Positions 24,914 through 32,885 of a stretch of DNA of 64,000 nucleotides are shown in pieces. The DNA is taken from NCBI GenBank assembly GCA_022791755.1, contig JAAVZR010000043.1, positions 160,930 through 224,929 of the forward strand. Reading direction: 5' to 3'. This DNA is from Lachnospiraceae bacterium (GTDB lineage: Bacteria; Bacillota; Clostridia; Lachnospirales; Lachnospiraceae). A program made the position numbers and the translations under genes. The notes under the pieces were generated by a model. The model had not been told where the DNA came from. It did not search any database and saw only the letters and a list, made by a program, of their open reading frames with translations. Positions within the stretch are counted from its first letter, which is position 1. Every line of letters starts with the position of its first letter.

Positions 24914-25699
24914 TCAGCTGCCCAGATAATTCCTCATGCTCTTTAAAGCGTTCTTTTCCAGACGGCTGACCTGAGCCTGACTGATTCCGATCTCGTCTGC
25001 CACCTCCATCTGCGTTTTTCCGTCGAAAAACCGCATATGGATGATATTCTGCTCCCGGTCCGGCAGCCGGTCTATGGCCTCCTTTAAGGCGATCTCTTCC
25101 ACCCAGTTCTCTTCCCGGTTCTTCTTATCGCTGATCTGGTCCATCACATACAGCGTATCTCCGCCCTCCGTGTAGACCGGATCGTACAGGCTCACCGGGC
25201 TCTGGATCGCATCCATGGCAAAGACGATCTCCTCCCTGGTGATTCCCACCTCATCGGCGATTTCATTGAGCGTGGGCTCCTTGCAGTTTTTCTTCATGAG
25301 ATTTTCCTTGGCATAAATCGCTTTATAGGCCGTATCCCGCAGAGAGCGGCTGACCCGGACGCTGCTGACGGAATCTCTCAGGTAACGCTTAACTTCCCCC
25401 ACAATCATAGGAACCGCATAGGTGGAAAATTTTACATCATAGACATCCGGCTGAAAATTATCAATCGCCTTCATCAGACCGATACAGCCGATCTGAAACA
25501 GATCGTCCAGGTTTTCATTGCCGCCCGAAAACCGCTGTATCACGCTGAGCACCAGGCGAAGGTTTCCTTTGATATAGAGCTCCCTGGCCTGCGCGTCTCC
25601 TTTTTGTATCCGGCGAAACAGTTCCGTCTTCTCCGTCTCGTTTAACACCGGCAAAGACGCCGTGTTTACCCCGCATATTTCCACCTTGTATACTGCCAT
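24914..25699 (-). CDS. sigG: Forespore sigma factor SigG
   Basis: A sigma-70 family factor directing late forespore transcription. 261 residues beginning MAVYKVEICGVNTASLPVL, which matches the KVEICGV(D/N)T start specific to SigG. Region 2 is LDDLFQIGCIGLMKAIDNF...FSTYAVPMIVGEVKRYLRD, region 3 NEIADEVGITREEI, region 4 DRLPDREQNIIHMRFFDGKTQMEVADEIGISQAQVSRLEK. It follows sigE by 192 bases, the standard spoIIGA-sigE-sigG order. A perfect sigma-A-type promoter and a weaker forespore-type candidate lie in that gap. Confidence 0.97.
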   Translation of the reverse strand: MAVYKVEICGVNTASLPVLNETEKTELFRRIQKGDAQARELYIKGNLRLVLSVIQRFSGGNENLDDLFQIGCIGLMKAIDNFQPDVYDVKFSTYAVPMIVGEVKRYLRDSVSSVRVSRSLRDTAYKAIYAKENLMKKNCKEPTLNEIADEVGITREEIVFAMDAIQSPVSLYDPVYTEGGDTLYVMDQISDKKNREENWVEEIALKEAIDRLPDREQNIIHMRFFDGKTQMEVADEIGISQAQVSRLEKNALKSMRNYLGS

Positions 25700-25733
25700 G
25701 CCAACTACCTCCGCGCATCATCTTGTAATCAAA

Positions 25734-25761
25734 TCATGCACGGTTTTGAAGCGGTTTATAC
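25734..25761 (-). promoter_or_regulatory. Weak candidate sigma-F/sigma-G promoter for sigG
   Basis: Minus strand GTATA, 15 bases, then GTGCATGAT, resembling the GTATA / GG-n-CATA-n-T pattern of forespore promoters. It is about 35 bases before the sigG start, where such a promoter is expected, but the -10 match is partial. Confidence 0.3.
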
Positions 25762-25850
25762 AGCAAAAATGCAGGGGATTTTTACCTGTGTTTTATGCAG
25801 ATTTGGGCCTTGACAAGCCTTGTATTCCCATCGAAAATCCGTTTCATTAA

Positions 25851-25879
25851 ATTATAGAAGGTTTGAAAGAGAATGTCAA
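25851..25879 (-). promoter_or_regulatory. Perfect sigma-A-type promoter between sigE and sigG
   Basis: Minus strand TTGACA, exactly 17 bases, TATAAT, with the predicted start about 145 bases upstream of the sigG ATG. No other gene lies between. A vegetative-type promoter here is unexpected, because sigG is normally forespore-specific. Confidence 0.7.
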
Positions 25880-25891
25880 GTGTCCGCTTTC

Positions 25892-26629
25892 TCAGCCAAA
25901 CTTAACGATTTCCCGCCGCAGCCGTTTCATGATCTTTTTTTCCAGCCGGGAAATATAAGACTGGGAAATCCCTAAAAGGTCTGCCACCTCCTTCTGTGTC
26001 ATCTCCTCCCCATCCTCTTTATTCAGTCCGAAACGCAGTTCCACGATTTTTTTTTCCCGCTCATCGAGACGGTCGATGGCCAGTTTGAGCATCTCCTTCT
26101 CTGCCTCGTCCTCGATATCCTGCCCGATGACGTCGCCGTCAGTTCCCAGGATATCCGACAGGAGCAGCTCGTTGCCGTCCCAGTCCACATTGAGCGGTTC
26201 GTCGATGGATACCTCCACCCTGGTCTTACTGCTGCGGCGCAGATACATCAGAATCTCATTCTCGATACAGCGGGACGCATAGGTGGCCAGCTTGATATTT
26301 TTCACCGGATTAAAGGTATTGATCGCCTTGATCAGGCCGATGGTGCCGATGGAGATCAGATCCTCCACACCGATGCCCGTATTGTCAAACTTCTTGGCTA
26401 TGTAAACTACCAGGCGCAGGTTTCTCTCGATCAGAACAGCCCTTGCCTCCTCGTCTCCCTCTCCCAGAAGGCGAAGATACACGGCCTCCTCCTCCGGCTC
26501 CAACGGCGATGGCAGGATGTCGCTGCCGCCGATATAGTGTACCTCGTTCTGACCGGCAAACAGACAGTTGCGCATGGTAGGCAATATTCTGAATTTAAAT
26601 TGCCCTGGTACTGAAACTTTAATGATCAT
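25892..26629 (-). CDS. sigE: Mother-cell sigma factor precursor, pro-SigE
   Basis: 245 residues. The first ~28 residues form the pro-sequence ([27 protein letters not shown]) before [15 protein letters not shown], which aligns with the B. subtilis EVYYIGGSEALPPPL where SpoIIGA cuts. Regions 2 ([18 protein letters not shown]...[18 protein letters not shown]) and 4 ([15 protein letters not shown]...[21 protein letters not shown]) are complete. GGAGG before ATG 26629 fixes the start, shortening the track ORF by 20 residues. It overlaps the 3' end of spoIIGA by 11 bases, so processing enzyme and substrate are coexpressed. Confidence 0.97.
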   Translation of the reverse strand: MIIKVSVPGQFKFRILPTMRNCLFAGQNEVHYIGGSDILPSPLEPEEEAVYLRLLGEGDEEARAVLIERNLRLVVYIAKKFDNTGIGVEDLISIGTIGLIKAINTFNPVKNIKLATYASRCIENEILMYLRRSSKTRVEVSIDEPLNVDWDGNELLLSDILGTDGDVIGQDIEDEAEKEMLKLAIDRLDEREKKIVELRFGLNKEDGEEMTQKEVADLLGISQSYISRLEKKIMKRLRREIVKFG

Positions 26630-27521
26630 CTGGGTTCCTCCTCTTCTTGTCCGCCTGTGAATGCAGCAGCATCCGGTAGCTTGCGTCACTTGACAGCGAT
26701 GTCAGGCAAAATCCCACCAGAGGACTCTCTGTCCTCTCGGTGTGGACGCCGGTCATACGGTCCAGTTCCATCACCGGCAGCAGACCATGGGCATTCCCCA
26801 GGCTGCGGCAGGGTATCAGGCGGACGCTGGCCGGTCCGGTCCCCGGTTCCGCGGGACGGCCCCGGGCCAGCGCGGCGATCCTTTGGCAGGCTTCCTCCCC
26901 CAGCAAATCCCTGCAGGCAGAAAGTTCCAGGATATGTACCGCCCTTCCCGTAAACGGATCACAGAGCTGATTTCCGCTGTCCCACAGCGCGGCCACTGTC
27001 AGCTGTCTTCCCCTGTAATACAGGGTCACATCCCAAATCATCTCCCGGCTTCTCCCCGCCTCTCTCAGACGCAGAGCGCACTCCGCCGCCGCCATCCACC
27101 CGCCGGCGGCAAGGGCCAGAAGCCACACGGAGACCGCCCCTCTTTTGCTGCCTGTCAGCCACAGCCGCAGAAAATGCCCGAAGGCCGTACTCTCTAAAGC
27201 CAGGTGGAGCGTCCCTCCCAGGATTACCGCCGCCAGATACAGGTGCAGCCAGGAACGCAATAGCTGCCGCCCGCCCTTAGAGGGATAGGCCATCCACACC
27301 ATCAGCGCGGCCGCCGGCCCCAGGGTCAGGACATACATCCCCCGGCCATAAAACGAGGCAGCCGCACACAGGCACGCCCAGAGGGCCCCCGCGGCTGCCG
27401 CCACGCTCAGACGTGCCGGACGGATCCGGCGTTTCAGCATCCGGCCGGTCACGAACAGAAGAGCTGAGTCCATCATCCAGTTGACCAGAAAAAAAATGTC
27501 TATGTAGAGTACGGGACCCAT
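26619..27521 (-). CDS. spoIIGA: Sporulation sigma-E factor-processing peptidase SpoIIGA
   Basis: A membrane aspartic protease that activates pro-SigE in the mother cell. 300 residues: about five hydrophobic helices in the first 160, then a cytosolic domain with the catalytic DSGN ([20 protein letters not shown]), followed by [25 protein letters not shown] 27521 with AGAGGTG just upstream is preferred over the GTG two codons earlier. Its promoter region carries a Spo0A box, consistent with activation by Spo0A~P. Confidence 0.95.
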   Translation of the reverse strand: MGPVLYIDIFFLVNWMMDSALLFVTGRMLKRRIRPARLSVAAAAGALWACLCAAASFYGRGMYVLTLGPAAALMVWMAYPSKGGRQLLRSWLHLYLAAVILGGTLHLALESTAFGHFLRLWLTGSKRGAVSVWLLALAAGGWMAAAECALRLREAGRSREMIWDVTLYYRGRQLTVAALWDSGNQLCDPFTGRAVHILELSACRDLLGEEACQRIAALARGRPAEPGTGPASVRLIPCRSLGNAHGLLPVMELDRMTGVHTERTESPLVGFCLTSLSSDASYRMLLHSQADKKRRNPDDH

Positions 27522-27574
27522 GTTCACCTCTGTTCGCTTCCGGTTGGTGAGATCTGTCTTGGAACATAGTACCG

Positions 27575-27608
27575 ATTATAGATAAGAGTGGTCTAAAAGA
27601 CTGTCGAA
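27575..27608 (-). promoter_or_regulatory. spoIIG-type promoter with Spo0A box
   Basis: Minus strand TTCGACA (exact Spo0A box) at 27602-27608 overlaps the -35 position. TATAAT lies at 27575-27580, 21-22 bases downstream instead of 17. The same abnormal spacing with an overlapping 0A box is the known design of the B. subtilis spoIIG promoter. Confidence 0.75.
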
Positions 27609-27619
27609 CGATGGGACAG

Positions 27620-27714
27620 GAGAAAAAAATCTGAACGCACAGACAGCCGCTCTCCCGGTCTCTCGACCGAAAGGGCGGCTGCCCGAAGATTTCAGACGCC
27701 GGTATGCCGGCGCT
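27620..27714 (-). terminator. Terminator of the SPFH-RHH operon
   Basis: Immediately after the RHH stop the minus strand forms CGCCGG-CATA-CCGGCG and then a larger stem, CAGCCGCC...GGTCGAGAGACC...GCGGCTG. TCTGAA upstream also pairs with TTCAGA directly before seven T's. Confidence 0.7.
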
Positions 27715-27933
27715 TCAGATATCCAGATTGGGAGGGATATCCAACTCCTCCGATACATATTTCCCGTTCTTCTTTCTCTGCCTGACACACTCGGTCAGAA
27801 GATACTCGATCTGCCCGTTTACCGACCGGAAATCATCCTCAGCCCAGGCTGCAATCGCATTGTAAAGCTTCGCGGACAAGCGCAGCGGCACCTGCTTCTT
27901 CTGGGCATCTGCTTTTTTCTGGTTATCAGCCAT
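27715..27933 (-). CDS. Small ribbon-helix-helix (Arc-like) protein
   Basis: 72 residues: a Lys/Gln-rich N-terminus, then [41 protein letters not shown], the strand-helix-helix of Arc/MetJ-type DNA-binding proteins (strand VPLRLS, then two helices). It starts one base after the stop of the SPFH gene, so they are cotranscribed. No toxin-like partner is adjacent. It may autoregulate through the palindrome at 28974-28987. Confidence 0.75.
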   Translation of the reverse strand: MADNQKKADAQKKQVPLRLSAKLYNAIAAWAEDDFRSVNGQIEYLLTECVRQRKKNGKYVSEELDIPPNLDI

Positions 27934-27934
27934 A

Positions 27935-28954
27935 CTAATACAGGCTTCCCGAGTTCACCACGGGCTGGGCGTCGTGATTGCCGCAGAGGACCACTAAAAG
28001 GTTTGACACCATGGCAGCCTTGCGCTCTTCATCCAACGTCACCACATTATGTTCATTCAGGCGCTCCAGAGCCATCTCCACCATGCCTACCGCTCCGTCC
28101 ACGATCATCTTTCTGGCATCAATAATCGCGGAAGCCTGCTGGCGCTGCAGCATGACGGCGGCGATCTCCGTCGCATAGGCGAGATAGGTGATACGGGCCT
28201 CCACTATCTCGATCCCGGCCTCATTTACTCGTTTCTGAATCTCCTCGCGGATCCGGGCCGCCACCACTTCGCTGGAGCCTCTCAGGCTTCCCTCATCCGC
28301 AACCCCATCCCCGGTGGTATCCACATTGGGAGCCACATCGTAGGGGTAGAGACGTACTATGTTGCGCAGGGCACTGTCGCACTGTAAGGACAGAAACTCC
28401 TTGTAATTATCCACATTAAAGACAGCCTTGGCCGTATCCACGATCTTCCAGGTCACAGCGATGCCGATCTCCACCGGATTACCCAGGCAGTCATTGATCT
28501 TCTGCTTGTTATTATTGAGCGTCATGATCTTCATCGACAGTTTCTTACTGACCATATCTGAGGACATGGATATGCCTTCCGCGCCGGTGAAGACGGCCCT
28601 CACGGAATGGGTCTTCACGTCACCGCTCTGATTCAGCTGGGTCTTCGCCGCCGGGTTTACGCTGATGCAAAAGGGATTTACAAAATAAAATCCGTCCCCT
28701 CTGAGAGTGCCTATATACTTGCCAAACAGCGTCAGAACCAGCGCCTCCTGCGGCTTTAATACCTTTAATCCCATCAGAGGAATCCACGCCACCAGAATCA
28801 CCAGAATGCCGCCAATGAGCAGCGCCGGACTCCCGCCCGCCTCCACCATAAAGCTTCCCCCTATCACTCCCGCCAATGCCAGGATATATGCCAGTATCAC
28901 AAGAAGCAGCACCAGCATCCCGTTCTTTCTTCCCTTTAGTACAATCTCTTTCAT
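27935..28954 (-). CDS. SPFH/Band-7 domain membrane protein
   Basis: 339 residues. Two N-terminal hydrophobic helices (about 13-32 and 42-62) precede an SPFH domain ([33 protein letters not shown] to about residue 270), with [39 protein letters not shown] and the late [40 protein letters not shown]. Prohibitin/flotillin-like proteins oligomerise on membranes and organise proteases or lipid domains. ATG 28954 is chosen because GGAG lies 10 bases upstream; the track's GTG start is one codon earlier. Confidence 0.9.
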   Translation of the reverse strand: MKEIVLKGRKNGMLVLLLVILAYILALAGVIGGSFMVEAGGSPALLIGGILVILVAWIPLMGLKVLKPQEALVLTLFGKYIGTLRGDGFYFVNPFCISVNPAAKTQLNQSGDVKTHSVRAVFTGAEGISMSSDMVSKKLSMKIMTLNNNKQKINDCLGNPVEIGIAVTWKIVDTAKAVFNVDNYKEFLSLQCDSALRNIVRLYPYDVAPNVDTTGDGVADEGSLRGSSEVVAARIREEIQKRVNEAGIEIVEARITYLAYATEIAAVMLQRQQASAIIDARKMIVDGAVGMVEMALERLNEHNVVTLDEERKAAMVSNLLVVLCGNHDAQPVVNSGSLY

Positions 28955-28973
28955 CACTCAATGTCTCCTATCT

Positions 28974-28987
28974 TTTTGATATCAAAA
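28974..28987. promoter_or_regulatory. Perfect 14-bp palindrome in the SPFH-RHH promoter
   Basis: TTTTGATATCAAAA abuts the -10 on its downstream side, 20 bases before the SPFH start. It is a plausible autoregulatory site for the RHH protein of the same operon (inference). Confidence 0.45.
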
Positions 28988-29015
28988 TCATATCATATCA
29001 ATCTGTTTTTGTCAA
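28987..29015 (-). promoter_or_regulatory. Promoter of the SPFH-RHH operon
   Basis: Minus strand TTGACA, 17 bases, TATGAT. Between here and the NUDIX gene (29016-29296) I see only small hairpins (GGCTGC...GCAGCC at about 29105-29125 and AAAGGACA...TGTCCTTT at about 29176-29210), no gene. Confidence 0.8.
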
Positions 29016-29254
29016 CAGAGTCTTTCCCGTATTTTTCAAACTGCCCCTTCCTTTTCCGGAGATTCTATGCTACACTAGAGCGTGTTTGCAAATTACTTTC
29101 TGACGGCTGCCTTCTCTGTGCAGCCATAAAACGGAGGATATTGTTATAAAACTGGAAATTGAGCCTTAATACCAAGAAAAAGGACAAGGCATGAAAGAAT
29201 GTCCTGTCCTTTCTGAAATGTGGAGGATTGGTAAAGATTTTTGGTGCAGGCGTA

Positions 29255-29260
29255 TATAAT
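29255..29260 (+). promoter_or_regulatory. Candidate -10 box of the NUDIX pair
   Basis: A perfect TATAAT about 37 bases before the ATG at 29297, without a good -35. It supports the downstream start for the first NUDIX gene, because a TTG start at 29228 would lie upstream of the promoter. Confidence 0.35.
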
Positions 29261-29296
29261 ATTAGAGAATATGGATGCGACGGAGTGTTTAATAAT

Positions 29297-30139
29297 ATGA
29301 GTGTATATAAATACGATATTACTAAAGAGCTTGTATACAAAACAGTAGACTCATCATTAAAGATGCCAATGGCTAAAATGGAAAGAGACATGATTGTAAA
29401 AGCGTTTTCGCTATACAAAAAAGTAACATATTTTAATGCAAAAACAGTAAGGCTTGAAAATATAGAAGATCAAAATGAAAAGTCGATAATAAAATTGTCA
29501 CTGATAGATTTTTTCGATTTTCTGGTAATTAATATTGTATCACTACAATTAGATGATTTTATTCAATATATAAAGTCTAATGATATGTACCATGATTTAC
29601 ATGATGTTATCAATAGACTTAAGCACTATTGTATGGAGATGAGAAAGGTAGACGACTTTAAAACACTAATCTACAGGGGGATGTCCTCTAATGCACTTGC
29701 AGTAAGCGTTTTGCTCTCGGATGATAATGGCGATTATTTGCTTACTCAAAGAAGCAAAAAAGTGGGAATAAGCGAAAAATTTCATAGTGTTTCCGCAACC
29801 GGAACTGTAGATGAAGTCGATTACTGTAGTGCAGATCCATTGAAGAATTGTGTAGTCAGAGAACTGCATGAAGAATTAAATATACATGTAAACAACGAAA
29901 ATCTTCAAATGCATTCAATTGTTGCTGGGAAAAATAAATTACAACCTATAGTAATAATAAATGGAAGAATAGAAGGCATATTTAGTGAATTATTGAATAG
30001 AGCAAACGAGGCAAAAGATTTCACATATGAAGTAGATAAGTTGTGCATAGCGAATAGAGAATTATTAAAAACAATCTTAACTAATAACAAATTTACAGAG
30101 GCAGTAGAGTATCATATAAAAACTGTAGCAGAATTGTAG
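29297..30139 (+). CDS. NUDIX-domain protein A (soluble member of a tandem pair)
   Basis: 280 residues, AT-rich codons. The N-terminal ~130 residues are helical and of no family I recognise. A NUDIX-type domain follows: NALAVSVLLSDDNGDYLLTQRSKK, SVSATGTVDEVDYCSADPLKNCVVRELHEELNIHV, then QPIVIINGRIEGIFSELL. The metal-binding core RELHEELN fits RE-U-x-EE-x-G-U with Asn for the last Gly, but the G-x5-E half is displaced by an insertion, so the substrate is probably unusual or catalysis may be lost. I start at ATG 29297 (GGAG 11 bases upstream, TATAAT further up); the track uses TTG 29228. Eleven bases separate it from its paralogue. Confidence 0.7.
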   Translation: MSVYKYDITKELVYKTVDSSLKMPMAKMERDMIVKAFSLYKKVTYFNAKTVRLENIEDQNEKSIIKLSLIDFFDFLVINIVSLQLDDFIQYIKSNDMYHDLHDVINRLKHYCMEMRKVDDFKTLIYRGMSSNALAVSVLLSDDNGDYLLTQRSKKVGISEKFHSVSATGTVDEVDYCSADPLKNCVVRELHEELNIHVNNENLQMHSIVAGKNKLQPIVIINGRIEGIFSELLNRANEAKDFTYEVDKLCIANRELLKTILTNNKFTEAVEYHIKTVAEL

Positions 30140-30150
30140 TTGCGAGAAAG

Positions 30151-31200
30151 ATGTGGGCAATGGGGCTGTATTTGTGTGAAATACTAAAGGATTTGTTGAC
30201 AAATTTAATAAAAGTAACTATAACTGGCGGAGTACTATGGGGTGTTGTTTTATTAAATTATTATTTAAAGAGAAACCAGTTGTTTATTTGCAAGGGAATC
30301 AAACCTTCCAATAGAGTATTTCGTTGTATGAACATAGCTTTCGAAGAAATACGAATTGAGGAGGATGAAAAGAAGTTTAAGAATATATTTGATGAAAAAG
30401 AAAAGAAACAGTTATTGGCACATTCAGCCGGAAAGAAAATCTTTGATGGAGATATGGTAAGGTTATCAAAAGTTAATAATAATATTTGTTTTGTACAAAA
30501 AATAAAATATTTTGATTTTTTAACAACAAATCTTATATTTAAACCAGCCAGTTCAAAATTATTATCGCCTAAAGATGCCTTGTGGCATATGATTTTTGAT
30601 GAAGAATTTCGAGTTAGAAATAAGCTGGAAAATCGTCTTAAATCTAAAGTGGCATGGTATGGAAAATTAAAATCATTTGATGCTATTCTTAATGTTGATG
30701 AATTCGCAAATGCAATTGCTACCAGTGTAGTATTACGAGATAATCAGGACAGGATTCTTATTGTAAAGCGTAGCAATAAAAATGCAATATCTTCAGGAGA
30801 TTTTGCTGTTAGTGCCACAGGCAGCCTTAAAATCGAAGATTTGGAGAAAGAAAACCCATTTATTTGTGCAGGCTTGCGCGAGGTAAAGGAAGAACTTAAC
30901 TTAGATGTTCCATTAAAAATAACTGATATTATTATTGTAAAACAAAAATATCAACCGGTTATTTTGATGGAGGGTAAGATAGAACAAAACTTTAGCGAAC
31001 TAGTGGAAACAATAAAAAAAGCAATAGATTATAATAATGAAAATACTAAAATTTATGCTGTACCCTGTAAGGAAATAAGAGGAATCGCAAGAAAATATAA
31101 GTTTACAGATACAAGTATTTATCAATTAGCGGGGACATGTAATGCTTTATCTTGGTTTTTTACTAAAAAGCGGAATATACATAAATACGAACTCAAATAA
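30151..31200 (+). CDS. NUDIX-domain protein B (membrane-anchored paralogue)
   Basis: 349 residues. One N-terminal membrane helix (about 13-33, LTNLIKVTITGGVLWGVVLLNYYL) is followed by a cytosolic region and a C-terminal NUDIX-type domain with the same plan as protein A: FANAIATSVVLRDNQDRILIVKRSNK, FAVSATGSLKIEDLEKENPFICAGLREVKEELNLDV, KYQPVILMEGKIEQNFSELV. Core REVKEELN is complete. The shared SATG(T/S), P-x-x-N/I-C, REx-x-EELN and QP(I/V)xxxxGxI blocks show the two are paralogues. Arrangement as a soluble and a membrane-tethered copy suggests a two-component device acting on a nucleotide or related metabolite. The function is unknown. Confidence 0.7.
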   Translation: MWAMGLYLCEILKDLLTNLIKVTITGGVLWGVVLLNYYLKRNQLFICKGIKPSNRVFRCMNIAFEEIRIEEDEKKFKNIFDEKEKKQLLAHSAGKKIFDGDMVRLSKVNNNICFVQKIKYFDFLTTNLIFKPASSKLLSPKDALWHMIFDEEFRVRNKLENRLKSKVAWYGKLKSFDAILNVDEFANAIATSVVLRDNQDRILIVKRSNKNAISSGDFAVSATGSLKIEDLEKENPFICAGLREVKEELNLDVPLKITDIIIVKQKYQPVILMEGKIEQNFSELVETIKKAIDYNNENTKIYAVPCKEIRGIARKYKFTDTSIYQLAGTCNALSWFFTKKRNIHKYELK

Positions 31201-31282
31201 TTATATACAATGATGGCTATTTTCTTTGAAACCGCTTTATGAAGCTAAACAAATTGATATCTTGTTGAAAGGAGCTTTTACT

Positions 31283-31441
31283 ATGGATAAAATCGGATAT
31301 TGATTTTGGTAATTGTACTTTGACGATTAGTCGGTCAAGCCCATTTACCGATGATGCAGCAGATATACTGTGCAAGCAGAAGCAGAAATAACTCTGAGAG
31401 ACGAAAACCCTATAAAATATAGAAAAACCAAAGGAGATTAA
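31283..31441 (+). pseudogene. Double-frameshifted small ORF relic
   Basis: A strong ribosome site (AAAGGAG) precedes ATG 31283, but the frame stops after six codons (MDKIGY). Removing one G at 31295/31296 opens DIDFGNCTLTISRSSPFTDDAADILCKQ. A second shift near 31381 opens AEITLRDENPIKYRKTKGD ending at TAA 31439-31441. The joined product would be about 53 residues with normal protein composition. I do not know its family. It marks the right end of the AT-rich island, immediately before ychF. Confidence 0.6.
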
Positions 31442-31448
31442 GATAAAA

Positions 31449-32546
31449 ATGAAACTAGGCATCGTAGGGTTACCCAATGTAGGAAAAAGCACTTTATTTA
31501 ACTCGTTGACAAAAGCCGGCGCCGAATCGGCCAACTATCCTTTCTGTACCATAGATCCCAATGTAGGTGTGGTGGCCGTGCCGGATTTCCGCCTGAAGCT
31601 TCTGACCGATATGTACCATTCCAGAAAAACCACCCCTGCCGTGGTCGAATTCGTCGATATCGCCGGTCTGGTAAAGGGCGCTTCCAAAGGAGAGGGGCTG
31701 GGGAACCAGTTTCTGGCCAATATCCGCGAGGTGGACGCCATCCTTCATGTCGTGCGCTGCTTTGAGGACGGCAATATCGTCCATGTGGACGGCAGTATCA
31801 ATCCCCTGCGGGATATCGAAACCATCAATCTGGAGCTGATCTTCTCCGATCTGGAGGTGCTGGAGCGCCGGATTTCCAAGACGAACCGGGCCGCCATGAA
31901 CGATAAGACTATGGCCTGGGAGCTGGCCATCCTCAGGGAAATAAAGGCCTATCTGGAGGAAGGCAAGCTGGCGAAGACCATGACCTTCGATAATGAGGAT
32001 ACGCTTGCCTTTGTACAGAGCCTGAATCTCCTGACCTGGAAACCGATGATCTTCGCCGCCAATGTGGCCGAGGACGAGATCGCCGACGATGCCGCCTCCA
32101 ATCCCTTCGTACAGGAGGTCCGCCGCTATGCCTGCGAAAACGGCAGCGAGGTCTTCGCTGTCTGCGCCCAGATCGAGGAAGAGCTCTCGGAGCTGGAAGA
32201 GGAAGAAAAGCAGATGTTTCTGGAGGACCTGGGCCTTAAGGAATCCGGCCTGGATAAGCTCATAAAGGCCAGCTACTCTCTTTTGGGTCTCATCAGCTAC
32301 CTGACGGCCGGCGAACAGGAAACCCGCGCCTGGACCATCAAAAAAGGAACAAAGGCCCCCCAGGCTGCCGGTAAGATCCACTCCGATTTCGAGAGAGGCT
32401 TCATCCGTGCCGAGGTGGTGGGCTATCAGGAGCTCCTGGACGCCGGCGCCTATGCGGCGGCCAGAGAAAAAGGACTGATCCGGCTGGAGGGCAAGGATTA
32501 TGTGGTGCAGGACGGCGATGTGATTTTGTTCCGTTTTAACGTCTGA
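31449..32546 (+). CDS. ychF: Redox-regulated ATPase YchF (Obg-like)
   Basis: 365 residues, the usual size of this universal P-loop protein that binds ribosomes and hydrolyses ATP rather than GTP. Walker A is GLPNVGKST (8-16), switch [36 protein letters not shown], base-specificity segment FAANVAEDE, coiled-coil arm in the middle, and C-terminal TGS domain ([34 protein letters not shown]). Protein synthesis likely starts from the AAAGGAG inside the preceding relic. Confidence 0.96.
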   Translation: MKLGIVGLPNVGKSTLFNSLTKAGAESANYPFCTIDPNVGVVAVPDFRLKLLTDMYHSRKTTPAVVEFVDIAGLVKGASKGEGLGNQFLANIREVDAILHVVRCFEDGNIVHVDGSINPLRDIETINLELIFSDLEVLERRISKTNRAAMNDKTMAWELAILREIKAYLEEGKLAKTMTFDNEDTLAFVQSLNLLTWKPMIFAANVAEDEIADDAASNPFVQEVRRYACENGSEVFAVCAQIEEELSELEEEEKQMFLEDLGLKESGLDKLIKASYSLLGLISYLTAGEQETRAWTIKKGTKAPQAAGKIHSDFERGFIRAEVVGYQELLDAGAYAAAREKGLIRLEGKDYVVQDGDVILFRFNV

Positions 32547-32614
32547 CCTCCTTCCTGATGTCCTAAAAGCTTTCTGACAGAGATAAATCAAAACTACAAA
32601 CCGGGAGGAATACC

Positions 32615-32812
32615 ATGGACTCCAAAAAAATCAACCGGATATGGACCGCCAGCCTGCTTGTACTAGGCGTCGTAACCGTCATATTGACCGGGGCTGAGAC
32701 GGTAAATATCCATCTGTCCGATGAGGCGGTACGAACACTGGGAATCCTTGATCTGGGTGCATTTTCGGTATTGCTGTATTCCACCATAATGAGACTGAAC
32801 CAGCCAAAATAA
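32615..32812 (+). CDS. Small membrane protein, unknown function
   Basis: 65 residues. Two hydrophobic segments, RIWTASLLVLGVVTVILTG and TLGILDLGAFSVLLYSTIM, joined by a short polar loop and ending MRLNQPK. GGGAGG stands eight bases before the ATG, which supports a real gene. I recognise no family and no obvious partner. It lies between ychF and the DUF4474-like gene, all on the plus strand. Confidence 0.7.
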   Translation: MDSKKINRIWTASLLVLGVVTVILTGAETVNIHLSDEAVRTLGILDLGAFSVLLYSTIMRLNQPK

Positions 32813-32885
32813 AATCAGGCTGACATGTGGACACTTTTTGCTTCCTGTACATACGATATAGTAAAAGTTCAGGAATGTTTGTATC

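Larger units (their letters stand above)
29145..31441. other. AT-rich acquired island (tandem NUDIX genes plus relic gene)
   Basis: Base composition changes abruptly to very AT-rich between the SPFH promoter and ychF, then returns. The two NUDIX-type genes and the broken small ORF all lie inside. I found no integrase, transposase or clear direct repeats at the edges. The left edge carries TATAAAACTGGAAATT, similar to repeats at 11016 and 11273. Confidence 0.6.

Noticed and set aside
27715-27933. Antitoxin of a toxin-antitoxin pair
   Set aside because: The RHH fold fits, but the cotranscribed neighbour is an SPFH membrane protein, not a recognisable toxin.
31494-32591. 365-residue minus-strand ORF opposite ychF
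   Set aside because: ychF is a universally conserved gene with full motifs. The antisense ORF mirrors its codon pattern.
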